From positions 1 to 64,000 of the forward strand of contig NZ_JAHAIF010000014.1 of assembly GCF_018372875.1 (NCBI RefSeq): 64,000 bases of DNA, written 5' to 3'. How positions within the stretch are numbered: the first letter of the stretch is position 1; every line of letters begins with the position of its first letter. This DNA is from Clostridium sp. GTDB taxonomy: Bacteria > Bacillota > Clostridia > Clostridiales > Clostridiaceae. Both the position numbers and the translations under genes were made by a program. The notes under the pieces were generated by a model. It worked only from the letters and a program-made list of their open reading frames with translations. It was not told the DNA's origin and ran no database searches. Shown one piece after another: positions 44,801-53,473 of this stretch.

Positions 44801-46442
44801 AATAGAAAAGCAAGGTAAAATAGTTAATTTATATTCTATAGTTGATGGCAAGAAGAATAAGGTCCAAAGCGTTGATATATCAAGCTTTGGAGATGATCTT
44901 GAGCTTGCAATTGCATGTTGGGGAGCTGGACAAACTAATAAAAATGTTACAGTTACAGATATTAAATTAGGAGAAGGAAATATTGATGAAGTTTTACTAA
45001 AGGATTCCTTACCAATTATGACTAATGATGAGTCTAAGTTTGTAATTTCTAATTTGAGTTATTCATCTGATAGTAATGATAATATTAATATTAGCTTTGA
45101 TTCAACCCATAAAGGTAATAGTATGTTAATAGTTAGTGAGCCTGGTAATAACACATATGTTGTAAATGGAAATAGCTTTAAAGCTACAGAAACTGGAGAG
45201 TATAAGGTGTTTGCAGTATCACAATTATCTAGTGGTAAATATTCAAATGTAATTAGTAAAACATTTAATTATAAGCCGCAATCTCAAAAAGGCTTTTATA
45301 TAAATGGTACAAAAATAGTTGATGGGGATACCCTTACTATTCCAGAGGAATTAACAAAGCTATATTTAATAAATTATGATAATAATACTAAGTCAGTAAT
45401 AGATGTTACAGGTAAGGATACAGTTAGTGGAGATTTTGGAACTATTAAATTAGAGAAAATAAAAAGTAACAAAGCAGGAATTGAGTCAATTAATGTTGTT
45501 GGATATGGTGAAATTAATATATCAAGCAAAAATTCCTTTATTAATACTGATAAAAAAGATAATTCTATAACATTTAATGTTAAATTATCAGAGGGTACAG
45601 ACAAGCTTTTAGCAAAGAATTATGATCATGGAATAAATTATGAAGTGATTCAAGATGGAAATAATGCAAAGGTTACTGTTCCTGTTTATAATGGAGTGGT
45701 TAGTGTTGCTTTTGAAGCTGTTGCTAAGGATGGAGTAACTAAAGATGTTCATAGTGTTCATGTTATGCGTTATGCGGACATTTTAGAAGGATTTAATAAA
45801 ATTGATGTTAATGGAAGTTCTCTAGATATTTCAGAAGAGAAAATTGATTTAGGTAACAAGACTAATAAAATTTCAGTTAAGGCAGAGGCTAATGATGTAA
45901 ATGCAGAAATAACAGTTATGAAGCGTAACAACAATGGACTTAAGGAAATATCACAAGGTGTAGATACAGTAGTTGAAAACGGAGATGAAATTATTGTAAG
46001 AATAATCCATGAAAATAAACGTATGATGGAGTTTAAGACTCTTAAAGTAGAAAATTCAAAGGAGCCTGAATTAGATATAAAGTCATTATTAGATTTAATA
46101 AAAGAAGCAGAAGATATTGACGTATCAAATAAAACAGAAGAAAGTAAGATCAAATTCCTAGAAGTATTAAATGAAGTAAAAGCAAAAGTTAATGAAGGAA
46201 TTACTTCTAGTGATGAATTGGAAGAATTAATAGATAAGCTTCAAAATGCAATTAATGGCCTTGAAGATAAAGAAGAAAATCCAAATGGTGGTAGTAATGA
46301 TGAAATTGAAGATAATAAAACAGAGTCATCAAATCCACCTAAAACTGGAGATGAAAGTTTGGGACTATTAGTATTTGCTCTATTGGTATTAAGTGGAGCA
46401 ACCATTATATTAACAAGCAGAGAAAAGTCTAATAGTAAATAG
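41862..46442 (+). CDS. Cell-wall-anchored GH110-type alpha-1,3-galactosidase
   Basis: A 1526-residue surface glycosidase. After a signal peptide (about 1-30) comes a right-handed beta-helix catalytic region (about 38-660) of the GH110 type, with ADGIHISGAKG (near 334) and HDDPINIHG (near 360). GH110 enzymes remove terminal alpha-1,3-galactose, including blood-group B and linear alpha-Gal. Then follow a Big_2-like Ig domain (about 700-755), further beta-sandwich domains, a FIVAR-like three-helix domain (about 1410-1470), and a sorting signal NPPKTGDE, hydrophobic helix and basic tail. Its Arg codons are mostly CGT, unlike its AGA-using neighbours, suggesting acquisition from outside. Confidence 0.85.
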   Translation: MKRIFRKAIVYFTVLAVLISNVSISSVKAMEKSDEGIVVYASDYGLDSTGEKDNAKALVNMFEAISEIGKNGDKVTLKFDKGIYQIHKENAPVREVHTSNTDSVRFPNKSIGILIENQKNLTIDGNGSQFIINGDMMALAIMHSENITVKNINIDYQIPTTSEMTVLDYDNENKTIDYFIPEYLNYEIQGANIIWKSEQKSDGGYYWTEENAHRNYGISVKYPTELMGRSYYSNSNPFTNAQSIEQLDDSRVRIKYSSNPAFEVVKGMNFQLVSNAERPTAGAFVWESKDINVINTKISYMHGFGFLVQMAENVSFDGIRMETDIETGRNTSSFADGIHISGAKGKIEIKNSFFNNTHDDPINIHGTFTRVEEKLDSNTLRLKYIHNQQGGFPQYHPGDKVVFYSRDTLESRDEEKEYTVKSVEGPSKDNLKEMIVEFEEEVPDYLTEKVGNEPKFVAENATYTPEIYIKNNEFKNVFTRMILATSRKKIVIEDNYFEAPSMATLFFSNDSDEWYESGPIRDLEIRNNTFKIRSLGRTWWKYAPAIYFHPVTKGGGLPDESNPIHKNILIEENKFYLESDGALRAESVENLTFRNNEIYRLDPSVDLSIEGSSKLYVGNNSNLELTYDGNVVTGPTSLPGGPESNSGTVANVLEFKNSKNVVVENNYYDDGLRKNVLIEGMDSKNLKLKDDLNVLTNREKTEPSDVVSNIQYASTNPEVVSVDSNGKMTANKEGTAEVFAYYVWNGTIIESNRKEITVLSSENTLENELEFKSEVITINGDNGTSFEVKGDINPSEIEYTIHDSEIVKLEGNTFYGLKTGLARITARYKGIEKTVFAIVNGKDDQKVLNSLINIEDKDSNSIVSDDSITITRKAGNDLWGSDNTLNNLVTIDLENIDTNNFTGLVTIDGLPGRMANNWDSAYFLIMKKNADGTVDRNNYLSVGKRAHADGFGTVHEVNATGSEHSTGNISENEITKATFAIEKQGKIVNLYSIVDGKKNKVQSVDISSFGDDLELAIACWGAGQTNKNVTVTDIKLGEGNIDEVLLKDSLPIMTNDESKFVISNLSYSSDSNDNINISFDSTHKGNSMLIVSEPGNNTYVVNGNSFKATETGEYKVFAVSQLSSGKYSNVISKTFNYKPQSQKGFYINGTKIVDGDTLTIPEELTKLYLINYDNNTKSVIDVTGKDTVSGDFGTIKLEKIKSNKAGIESINVVGYGEINISSKNSFINTDKKDNSITFNVKLSEGTDKLLAKNYDHGINYEVIQDGNNAKVTVPVYNGVVSVAFEAVAKDGVTKDVHSVHVMRYADILEGFNKIDVNGSSLDISEEKIDLGNKTNKISVKAEANDVNAEITVMKRNNNGLKEISQGVDTVVENGDEIIVRIIHENKRMMEFKTLKVENSKEPELDIKSLLDLIKEAEDIDVSNKTEESKIKFLEVLNEVKAKVNEGITSSDELEELIDKLQNAINGLEDKEENPNGGSNDEIEDNKTESSNPPKTGDESLGLLVFALLVLSGATIILTSREKSNSK

Positions 46443-46467
46443 AATACGATAAAGTTTTTTAGAGTGA

Positions 46468-46505
46468 GCTGTGGCACTAGATAATTAGTGCGCAGCCCCT
46501 TTTTT
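46468..46505 (+). terminator. Terminator of GH110 gene
   Basis: GCTGTGGCACTA pairs with TAGTGCGCAGC (one bulge), followed by CCCC and six T's. Confidence 0.78.
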
Positions 46506-46647
46506 ATATCAAAAGGCATTCCATATATATTTATATATTTATTTCTTTAAGTATTTAAAACAATATGCTAACTAATAATTAGAGATTGGTATTTTTTTAG
46601 TAATTGTTGCACACACTAAGCAAAATATTATTTTAGGAGTTTAGATT

Positions 46648-46914
46648 ATGAGAAAAGATAAAATAAGAATTATGATTGAGGGGATAATTGTACTTTCATT
46701 ATTTTTTTGTGGAACTTTAGTTTTTATAAATAAACCAACTTTAGAAGTTGTTAATAAGATGGATGAGCCAGAATATATGAAATTTGGTGTTCCACCAGAG
46801 GAAGAATTCTTAGAGGATGAAGAAAAGCAAGATTATTATTTAGAAGATGAAAAATCTCAAGAAAATAAAGAAACAGAAGACTTTTATAAAGAATATGAAA
46901 AAGGTACATACTAA
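46648..46914 (+). CDS. Small membrane protein with acidic external tail
   Basis: An 88-residue protein: basic N-terminus, one membrane helix at about residues 8-27, then an extracytoplasmic or cytoplasmic tail that is extremely acidic (Glu/Asp/Lys repeats). No motif is recognised. SD TTAGGAG precedes the ATG. The codon use is typical of the window. It is not obviously linked with the GH110 gene, which has a terminator between. Function unknown. Confidence 0.65.
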   Translation: MRKDKIRIMIEGIIVLSLFFCGTLVFINKPTLEVVNKMDEPEYMKFGVPPEEEFLEDEEKQDYYLEDEKSQENKETEDFYKEYEKGTY

Positions 46915-46919
46915 TTTGT

Positions 46920-46948
46920 TTGATAGAACTACTGAAATGTAATATAAT
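46920..46948 (+). promoter_or_regulatory. Promoter of the four-helix membrane protein gene
   Basis: TTGATA (46920-46925), 17-bp spacer, TATAAT (46943-46948), 30 bp before the gene at 46979. Confidence 0.65.
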
Positions 46949-46978
46949 TCTCATAAAGTACAATTTATGGGGGAAGAT

Positions 46979-47356
46979 ATGGATTTCAAGAATATATCTA
47001 AGGAAAATAAAGTATATATAGTGTTTTTTATAGCTGGTATAATGTCTTTATTTATGGATTGGGTAAAGCTAGATTCTATAAGTTATAATGGCTTTCAGCA
47101 ACAAGGATGGATAATATTAATTCCACTTGCCTTTATACTATTTACTAAGGTAACTGGTAAATTATACAGTAGAGGATTTAATTTAGTTCTATCTAGTATA
47201 GTGTGCTTATTAACTATATTTTTCTTGTTTGATAAAACAGTGTACATAAATGATGAAGCCTATAATCTTGCAGCACTAGGACTACATATTATGGTGACTT
47301 GCACAATAGGTTATGTAGTTTTATCTATAAGGAGCTTTATAAAGGAAAAGAAATAA
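46979..47356 (+). CDS. Four-helix membrane protein of unknown function
   Basis: A 125-residue protein with four hydrophobic helices (about residues 12-28, 45-60, 68-86 and 98-118) and short loops, ending in a basic RSFIKEKK. I start it at ATG 46979 because GGGGGA lies 5 nt upstream; an ATG four codons earlier contains the SD itself. Its own promoter precedes it and a terminator follows. No family recognised. Confidence 0.72.
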   Translation: MDFKNISKENKVYIVFFIAGIMSLFMDWVKLDSISYNGFQQQGWIILIPLAFILFTKVTGKLYSRGFNLVLSSIVCLLTIFFLFDKTVYINDEAYNLAALGLHIMVTCTIGYVVLSIRSFIKEKK

Positions 47357-47388
47357 AAAGCTGAGGGAGATTACCTCAGCTTTTTTTT
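47356..47388. terminator. Bidirectional terminator
   Basis: AAAAGCTGAGG pairs with CCTCAGCTTTT, followed by eight T's, between convergent genes. Confidence 0.88.
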
Positions 47389-47406
47389 GTCCTAAAAATT
47401 AAGATA

Positions 47407-48297
47407 TTAGCTATCTACCATAGTTCCACCATTAACATGTAAAACTTGCCCTGTAACATATGAAGAGTCTTCAGATGCAAGATAAACGTATGTTGGAGCA
47501 AGTTCATAAGGTTGGCCTGCACGCTTCATGGGAACATCTAGACCAAAGGTAGCCATTTTATCTGCTGAATAGCTTGAAACAATCAAAGGGGTCCAAATGG
47601 GACCAGGGGCAACTGCGTTTACACGTATACCTTTTTTTATAAGAGAGTTTGATAGTGAGCGTGTGAAAGTTACAACGGCTCCTTTTGTAGAGGCATAATC
47701 AATTAAGTCTTCTGGAGCCTTATATGCAGTTACAGATGCAGTATTAATAATAGCCGAGCCTGATTTTAAATGAGGAAGGGCAGCTTGCACAAGATAAAAC
47801 ATGGGAAAAATATTAACTTTATAAGTAAGTTCTAACTGGTATTGTGATATGCATTCTATTCCATCATCATGAGGCCATTGAATACCTGCATTGTTAATTA
47901 ATACATCCAATTTACCAAAGTACTTTATGGTTCTATCTATAATTTTATCGCAAAACTCTTTTGAGGATATATCACCTTCTATTAATAAGCATCTTGCACC
48001 ATATTTTTCAACATAGTCTTTAGTGTATTTAGCATCATCTTCTTCATATAAGTAAGAAATGGCTAGGTCTGCCCCCTCTTTAGCAAAAGCTACAGCAATA
48101 GCACGACCTATACCACTGTCTCCGCCAGTTATAAGTGCTACTTTTCCTTTTAATTTATCACTACCTTTGTAATTAGGGTTATCAAAGATAGGAAGAGGGC
48201 GCATTATGGATTCTATTCCTGGTTGAATCATTTGATGTTGAGCAGGAAATTGTGGTTCATAATAAGTGCATTTAAAATCCCTATAATTATCATCCAA
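47407..48297 (-). CDS. Short-chain dehydrogenase/reductase (YhdF/GSP39-like)
   Basis: A classical SDR oxidoreductase of about 296 residues. An N-terminal extension of about 45 residues (QFPAQHQMIQPG...) is typical of the general stress protein 39/YhdF group. Cofactor motif TGGDSGIG is near 60, NNAG near 140, the catalytic Ser in NTASVTA and YASTK (Tyr/Lys) near 205. Substrate unknown; members are induced by stress in Bacillus. Start placed at TTG, 9 nt after AGGAG; the in-frame ATG upstream is too close. Several Arg codons are CGN, as in the GH110 gene, unlike most of the window. Confidence 0.88.
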   Translation of the reverse strand: MDDNYRDFKCTYYEPQFPAQHQMIQPGIESIMRPLPIFDNPNYKGSDKLKGKVALITGGDSGIGRAIAVAFAKEGADLAISYLYEEDDAKYTKDYVEKYGARCLLIEGDISSKEFCDKIIDRTIKYFGKLDVLINNAGIQWPHDDGIECISQYQLELTYKVNIFPMFYLVQAALPHLKSGSAIINTASVTAYKAPEDLIDYASTKGAVVTFTRSLSNSLIKKGIRVNAVAPGPIWTPLIVSSYSADKMATFGLDVPMKRAGQPYELAPTYVYLASEDSSYVTGQVLHVNGGTMVDS

Positions 48298-48459
48298 TAT
48301 AAACATCTCCTAAATTAGTTCTTTTAATTAACTATTTTATGAAAACTATTAAGAAAAGGTTTGTTTATCCAAATTATTTATAATATTGAATAAAAAAATT
48401 AACTTTATGAATACAAAATGGAGTTAGAGGCAATAATTTCTTATAGGGAGTTGATTATA

Positions 48460-49041
48460 ATGAAAAAAGGAAGCAAAAAAATAATATTAGGTATACTAGC
48501 AATAATAAGTATTTTCTTAATTAGTTATATGGCTACTGATATATATGTAAAAAGCAAAAACAAAGGTGAAGATACTAATGAAGAATCTACAAATGCCAAT
48601 TCAAGTAATAAGTATCTAAATGATAATGTTAAAGTAGTATTACAGAAAAATGGTAGTAGAGAGGCTGAAAAGACCTTAGATGAAGTTATTGATGAATACG
48701 GATTAGAAGGAAGCATTACTCAGGATGAGTTAACAGATGTTTTAAGGCAATATGGATATACTTTTGATGTAAGTACATCGGATACAGTATACTATAACAA
48801 GGATTTAAAGTCTGATCTAGAGCCTAATAAATATTATATTGGAGAATATGAAGGGTACTTAGCAATTTATAAGTCTAATGATAAGGGTGAATTAGAGATT
48901 GAAGATGAAAAATCTGATGTTTATAAAGATGGAGTGAAATTCACTGATTTAAAACCATTAGACCAAGAAGCTATTAAAAAGTATCAATATGTATATGACA
49001 CAAAAGAAGAGGCAAAATTAGATTTGACAGGCATAAGTTAA
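48460..49041 (+). CDS. BofC-like membrane-anchored protein
   Basis: A 193-residue protein with an N-terminal membrane helix (about 7-27), a Thr/Ser/Asn-rich linker and a C-terminal region (about 125-190) like the BofC C-terminal domain (EYEGYLAIYKSN..., then LKPLDQEAIKKY). BofC in Bacillus subtilis lies just upstream of ruvA, as here, and inhibits SpoIVB in the sigma-K checkpoint; that pathway differs in clostridia. ATG start chosen for GGGAG 9 nt upstream. Assignment rests on domain pattern plus synteny. Confidence 0.65.
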   Translation: MKKGSKKIILGILAIISIFLISYMATDIYVKSKNKGEDTNEESTNANSSNKYLNDNVKVVLQKNGSREAEKTLDEVIDEYGLEGSITQDELTDVLRQYGYTFDVSTSDTVYYNKDLKSDLEPNKYYIGEYEGYLAIYKSNDKGELEIEDEKSDVYKDGVKFTDLKPLDQEAIKKYQYVYDTKEEAKLDLTGIS

Positions 49042-49082
49042 TAATAGCTTAATACTTCTTTATATATAGTGAAACTATTACA

Positions 49083-49118
49083 AATAAAGGTGTGAATTGG
49101 ATGATTCACACCTTTATT
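49083..49118 (+). terminator. Terminator after the BofC-like gene
   Basis: AATAAAGGTGTGAAT pairs with ATTCACACCTTTATT around a small loop; the T run is short. Confidence 0.78.
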
Positions 49119-49132
49119 GTGCTTTTAAGTTC

Positions 49133-49161
49133 TTGAAAGATTATAGGTTAAATGATAAAGT
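49133..49161 (+). promoter_or_regulatory. Promoter of ruvAB
   Basis: TTGAAA (49133-49138), 17-bp spacer, TAAAGT (49156-49161), about 44 bp before ruvA. Confidence 0.45.
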
Positions 49162-49168
49162 ATTAGGG

Positions 49169-49180
49169 GAACATACTTTC
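49169..49180. promoter_or_regulatory. Candidate LexA (SOS) box upstream of ruvA
   Basis: GAACATACTTTC differs by one base from the Firmicute LexA box GAACRNRYGTTC. It lies just downstream of the probable -10 and 24 bp before ruvA, a position suited to repression, and ruvAB is commonly SOS-controlled. Confidence 0.45.
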
Positions 49181-49204
49181 ACTATGATTTTGGAGGAATA
49201 AACA

Positions 49205-49816
49205 ATGTACGAGTATATAAAAGGTAAATATATAGGTATAAATAAAGATTATGTAGTAGTTGAAAACAATGGAATTGGATATAAAATATTTACTTCAGGA
49301 GCTACTATGGCGGAGTTGCCAAAATCAGGTGAAGAAGTAATGCTTTATGTAGAGCAAATAGTTAGAGAAGATTTTATAGGTCTTTATGGATTTATAGGTA
49401 AAGAAGAATTACAGATGTTTAAGTTATTACTAAGTATAAATGGAGTTGGGGCTAAGGCAGCTCTTTCTTTATTATCAATAAGTAGAGTAACTAACTTAAA
49501 GTATGCAATAATGATGGGCGATGAAAAACATATATGTAGAGCACCTGGAATAGGTAAAAAGACAGCAGGAAGAATCATATTAGAACTTCAAGATAAGATT
49601 AAGAAGGAAGATATGGTTATTGATAAAGAGCAAATGGATATGGACAATGACTTTAATGAAGATAATAACTATGCATCAACTTTAAGCGAAGTAATGGGAG
49701 CTTTATTAGCTCTTGGATACAGCGAAAAAGAAGCTGAGTTAGCATTAAATAAGGTTAATAAGAATGATACTGTAGAAAATGTTATTAAGGAATGTTTAAA
49801 AGTATTAATGGGATAG
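49205..49816 (+). CDS. ruvA: Holliday junction branch migration protein RuvA
   Basis: Tetrameric DNA-binding subunit of the RuvAB motor. The 203-residue protein has the N-terminal OB fold (MYEYIKGKYIGI), two helix-hairpin-helix motifs (SINGVGAKAALSLLS near 79-93; APGIGKKTAGRIILEL near 115-130) and the RuvB-binding domain III (about 155-202, ALLALGYSEKEAELAL). Start after GGAGGAA. The 11-bp gap to ruvB contains the ruvB SD, so the pair is an operon. Confidence 0.97.
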   Translation: MYEYIKGKYIGINKDYVVVENNGIGYKIFTSGATMAELPKSGEEVMLYVEQIVREDFIGLYGFIGKEELQMFKLLLSINGVGAKAALSLLSISRVTNLKYAIMMGDEKHICRAPGIGKKTAGRIILELQDKIKKEDMVIDKEQMDMDNDFNEDNNYASTLSEVMGALLALGYSEKEAELALNKVNKNDTVENVIKECLKVLMG

Positions 49817-49827
49817 GAGGATAAAAT

Positions 49828-50862
49828 ATGGAAAGAATAATTACTCCTGCCGAGTTAGAGGAAGATTCAAAGGGAGAATTAAGTCTTAGACCTCAAAAAA
49901 TAAGTGAATATATTGGTCAAGATAAGGTTAAAGAGAGACTAGATATATTTATAAAGGCGGCTCAAAAAAGAGGGGAAGCTTTAGACCATGTTCTTTTATA
50001 TGGACCTCCAGGACTAGGTAAAACTACTTTGGCTAATATTATTGCCAGGGAAATGGGGGGGGATTTAAAGATAACCTCAGGACCTGCAATTGAGAGAGCA
50101 GGGGACTTAGCAGCTATTTTAACATCTCTTAAAGATAATGATGTTTTATTTATTGATGAAATACATAGACTAAATAGAAGTGTGGAAGAAATACTTTATC
50201 CAGCAATGGAAGACTATGCACTTGACATAGTTATAGGTAAGGGTGCAGCAGCAAAATCTATAAGGTTAGATTTGCCACAGTTTACCTTAATTGGAGCAAC
50301 TACAAGAATAGGAATGCTTACATCTCCACTTAGAGATAGATTTGGTGTATTATGTTCTATGGAATATTATACAGTGGAACAATTAAAGGAAATAGTAATT
50401 AGAAGTGCTTTAGTTTTTGGATGTAACATAACAGAAGAAGGAGCTATAGAAATAGCAAGAAGATCTAGAGGTACACCAAGAATAGCAAATAGGTTATTAA
50501 AGAGAGTTAGGGATTATTCAGAAGTATATTCAGATAATTTAATAAGCTTAAAAGAGGCAAGAGAAGCTCTAGGACTTTTAGAAGTAGACAATGAGGGCTT
50601 TGACAGGGTTGACAATAAAATTTTAGAGGCTATAATAGATAACTTTGGGGGAGGCCCTGTTGGGATTGAAACATTATCTTACTTTGTAGGTGAAGAACTT
50701 GGAACCCTTGAGGATGTTTATGAGCCATATCTTCTTCAAAGAGGGTTTATAGTTAGAACACCTAGAGGAAGAATTGCTACAGAAAAGGCATATAAGCACT
50801 TAGGAAGAGCAATGAATAAGAAAAATGTACATGAAGGACAAAAAAGTTTTTTCAATAGTTAG
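49828..50862 (+). CDS. ruvB: Holliday junction branch migration ATPase RuvB
   Basis: AAA+ hexameric motor that drives branch migration. Walker [10 protein letters not shown] lies near residues 60-68, Walker B LFIDEIHR near 111-118, sensor 1 GATTR, and the RuvB winged helix with RTPRGR at the C-terminus. 344 residues, standard. SD AGGAGG. It is followed 15 bp later by queA in the conserved ruvAB-queA-tgt order. Confidence 0.97.
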   Translation: MERIITPAELEEDSKGELSLRPQKISEYIGQDKVKERLDIFIKAAQKRGEALDHVLLYGPPGLGKTTLANIIAREMGGDLKITSGPAIERAGDLAAILTSLKDNDVLFIDEIHRLNRSVEEILYPAMEDYALDIVIGKGAAAKSIRLDLPQFTLIGATTRIGMLTSPLRDRFGVLCSMEYYTVEQLKEIVIRSALVFGCNITEEGAIEIARRSRGTPRIANRLLKRVRDYSEVYSDNLISLKEAREALGLLEVDNEGFDRVDNKILEAIIDNFGGGPVGIETLSYFVGEELGTLEDVYEPYLLQRGFIVRTPRGRIATEKAYKHLGRAMNKKNVHEGQKSFFNS

Positions 50863-50876
50863 GAGAAGTGAAGGAT

Positions 50877-51902
50877 ATGAAGGTATCTGATTTTGATTTT
50901 TATCTTCCAGAGGAGTTAATTGCACAACATCCTCTAGAAAAAAGAGATACATCTAGATTAATGGTTTTAAACAAAGAGACTGGAGAAATAGAACATAAGA
51001 GATTTTATGATATTATTGATTATCTAGAAAAGGGAGATACTTTAGTATTAAATAATACTAGGGTTTTACCAGCTAGATTAATAGGAGAAAAGGAACATAC
51101 AGGTGGTAAAATAGAGTTCTTACTTTTAAAAAGATTAGATGGAGATAAGTGGGAGTGCTTAGCTAAACCTGGTAAAAGTGCAAGAGAAGGAAGAAGATTT
51201 ACCTTTGGTGGTGGTAAATTAAAAGCAGAAGTTGTTGAAGTTTTAGAAAATGGTAATAGAATAGTTCAGTTTTTCTATGAAGGAATATTTGAAGAGGTTT
51301 TAGATTCTTTAGGAGAAATGCCACTTCCACCATATATTCATGAAAGACTAGAAGATAAAGAAAGATATCAAACTGTATATTCTAAGGAAGAGGGATCAGC
51401 AGCAGCACCAACAGCTGGACTTCACTTTACAGAAGAATTATTACAAAAGATAAAAGATAAGGGTATAAATATTGCATATGTAACTTTACATGTTGGTTTA
51501 GGTACTTTTAGACCAGTAAAGGTGGAAGATATAGAAAGTCATGATATGCATTCTGAGTTTTATGTATTAGATGAAGAAAATGCACAAATAATAAATGATA
51601 CAAAGAAAAGAGGAAATAGGGTAATATCTGTAGGGACAACATCTACAAGAACTATAGAAACTATTGCAGATGATAATGGATTAGTTAAAGCTCAAACTGG
51701 ATGGACTAATATTTTTATTTATCCAGGATATAAATTTAAAACTATAGATAACCTAATTACAAATTTCCACTTGCCAGAATCAACACTTATTATGCTAGTA
51801 TCAGCTTTAGCAGGAAAAGAGCATGTATTAAATGCTTATAATGAAGCAGTTAAGGAAAAATATAGATTCTTCTCATTTGGAGATGCAATGTTTATAAAAT
51901 AA
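50877..51902 (+). CDS. queA: S-adenosylmethionine:tRNA ribosyltransferase-isomerase
   Basis: Converts preQ1 in tRNA to epoxyqueuosine using the ribosyl part of SAM. Family motifs [15 protein letters not shown] at the N-terminus, [21 protein letters not shown] near 180 and NFHLPEST near 300 are present. The ATG at 50877 is preferred; the in-frame GTG three codons upstream is only about 2 nt from AGGAG. Length about 341 residues. It lies directly before tgt, which inserts the preQ1 base that QueA modifies. Confidence 0.96.
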   Translation: MKVSDFDFYLPEELIAQHPLEKRDTSRLMVLNKETGEIEHKRFYDIIDYLEKGDTLVLNNTRVLPARLIGEKEHTGGKIEFLLLKRLDGDKWECLAKPGKSAREGRRFTFGGGKLKAEVVEVLENGNRIVQFFYEGIFEEVLDSLGEMPLPPYIHERLEDKERYQTVYSKEEGSAAAPTAGLHFTEELLQKIKDKGINIAYVTLHVGLGTFRPVKVEDIESHDMHSEFYVLDEENAQIINDTKKRGNRVISVGTTSTRTIETIADDNGLVKAQTGWTNIFIYPGYKFKTIDNLITNFHLPESTLIMLVSALAGKEHVLNAYNEAVKEKYRFFSFGDAMFIK

Positions 51903-51914
51903 GGAGTGAATTTT

Positions 51915-53054
51915 TTGTCAAAGAGATATACTTTACTAAAGAAGGATGGAAAAGCAAGAAGAGGTAGGTTTGTTACACCTCATGGAACAGTAGAAACACC
52001 AGTATTTATGAATGTTGGTACATTAGCAGCAATAAAGGGTGCTGTATCATCAATGGATTTAAAGGAAATAGGATGCCAGGTAGAGCTTTCAAATACATAT
52101 CACCTTCACTTAAGACCTAGTGATAAGGTTGTATACAAAATGGGTGGCTTACATGAATTTATGAATTGGGATAGACCAATTCTTACAGATTCAGGTGGAT
52201 TCCAAGTTTTCTCTTTATCAGGAATGAGAAAGATAAAGGAAGAAGGAGTTTATTTTAGTTCACATATAGATGGTAAAAAAATATTTATGGGACCTGAAGA
52301 ATCAATGCAAATTCAAAGCAATCTAGCATCAACCATAGCAATGGCTTTTGATGAATGTATTCCAATACCATCAACAAGAGAATATGTTGAAAAGTCAGTA
52401 GCAAGAACAACTAGATGGCTTGAAAGATGTAAGGTGGAAATGGATAGATTAAATTCACTTCCAGAAACAATCAATAAGGAACAAATGTTATTTGGTATAA
52501 ACCAAGGAGCAACATTTAAGGATATAAGAATAGAGCATGCAAAAACTATTGCTAAGATGGACTTAGATGGATATGCTATAGGTGGTTTAGCAGTTGGAGA
52601 AACTCATGAAGAAATGTATGAAATTATAGATGCTGTTGTACCATACCTTCCAGAAGATAAACCAATATATTTAATGGGAGTAGGAACTCCAGCTAATATA
52701 TTAGAGGCTGTTGATAGAGGGGTAGACTTCTTTGACTGTGTACTTCCTGCTAGAAATGGTAGACATGGTCATGTATTCACTAAAGATGGTAAGATTAATT
52801 TAATGAATGCAAAGTTTGAATTAGACAAGAGACCTATAGATGAAGGTTGTCAATGCCCTGCATGTAAGAGTTATACTAGGGGTTACATTAGACACTTATT
52901 TAAGGCTAAAGAAATGCTTGCTATGAGATTATGTGTATTACATAACTTATATTTCTATAATAAACTTATGGAAGATATAAGAGCAGCTATTGATGGTGGA
53001 TATTATAAAGAGTTTAAAGAGCAAAAGCTAAAAGATTGGAACATTAAAGCTTAA
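51915..53054 (+). CDS. tgt: tRNA-guanine transglycosylase
   Basis: Exchanges guanine 34 for preQ1 in tRNAs with GUN anticodons. The 379-residue protein shows the active-site DSGGFQVFSLS, the nucleophile Asp in FDCVLPARNGRHG, and the zinc ligands CQCPACKSY plus His further on. I use the TTG start at 51915, 8 nt after AAGGAG (MSKRYTLLKKDG, the usual N-terminus); an upstream GTG three codons earlier overlaps the SD. Confidence 0.96.
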   Translation: MSKRYTLLKKDGKARRGRFVTPHGTVETPVFMNVGTLAAIKGAVSSMDLKEIGCQVELSNTYHLHLRPSDKVVYKMGGLHEFMNWDRPILTDSGGFQVFSLSGMRKIKEEGVYFSSHIDGKKIFMGPEESMQIQSNLASTIAMAFDECIPIPSTREYVEKSVARTTRWLERCKVEMDRLNSLPETINKEQMLFGINQGATFKDIRIEHAKTIAKMDLDGYAIGGLAVGETHEEMYEIIDAVVPYLPEDKPIYLMGVGTPANILEAVDRGVDFFDCVLPARNGRHGHVFTKDGKINLMNAKFELDKRPIDEGCQCPACKSYTRGYIRHLFKAKEMLAMRLCVLHNLYFYNKLMEDIRAAIDGGYYKEFKEQKLKDWNIKA

Positions 53055-53056
53055 TA

Positions 53057-53085
53057 TTGACAAAGATAATAAAGAATTGTAAACT
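53057..53085 (+). promoter_or_regulatory. Promoter upstream of yajC
   Basis: TTGACA (53057-53062), 17-bp spacer, TAAACT (53080-53085), just after the tgt stop. Confidence 0.5.
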
Positions 53086-53153
53086 ACTTTAAAAGGATGT
53101 TGAATTGGCATTCATAAGGTTAGTTTTACAAAAGGGAAGGAAGGAAATAAAGA

Positions 53154-53423
53154 ATGGATATATTTTTTCAATTAGTACCTATGTTAATAGTGTTTGTAGT
53201 ATTTTATTTAGTACTACTATTACCAGAAAAGAAGAGAAAAAAGCAATATATGCAAATGTTAGATAACTTACAAGTTAATGATGAAATCATGACTAGAGGT
53301 GGAATAATAGGAAAAATAATTTCTCTTGATGGAGAAAACATGGTTCTTGAATCAGGTCCAGATAGAGCAAGATTAAAAATGACTAAAAATGCAATAGCAA
53401 ATAAAATATATAAAGAAGACTAG
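53154..53423 (+). CDS. yajC: Preprotein translocase subunit YajC
   Basis: Small accessory subunit of the SecDF-YajC complex. Of 89 residues, about 4-22 form a membrane helix, followed by LLPEKKRKKQYMQMLDNLQVNDEIMTRGGIIGKI, the classical YajC segment. SD AAGGAAGG. It comes after tgt and before secDF, as in most Firmicutes, though here a small membrane protein gene is interposed. Confidence 0.95.
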   Translation: MDIFFQLVPMLIVFVVFYLVLLLPEKKRKKQYMQMLDNLQVNDEIMTRGGIIGKIISLDGENMVLESGPDRARLKMTKNAIANKIYKED

Positions 53424-53429
53424 AATAGT

Positions 53430-53471
53430 ACCCCTTGATACTTCATAAAATTTAGTATCAGGGGGTGTTTT
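53430..53471 (+). terminator. Hairpin whose 3' arm holds the next gene's SD
   Basis: ACCCCTTGATACT (53430-53442) pairs over 13 bp (one G-U) with AGTATCAGGGGGT (53454-53466), followed by GTTTT. The right arm contains GGGGGTG, the SD for the ATG at 53474. Termination and SD masking are thus linked. Confidence 0.75.
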
Positions 53472-53473
53472 AT

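Noticed and set aside
45770..46153. 127-codon minus-strand frame within the GH110 gene
   Set aside because: Shadow ORF of a Ser/Ile-rich composition typical of antisense reading; no SD.
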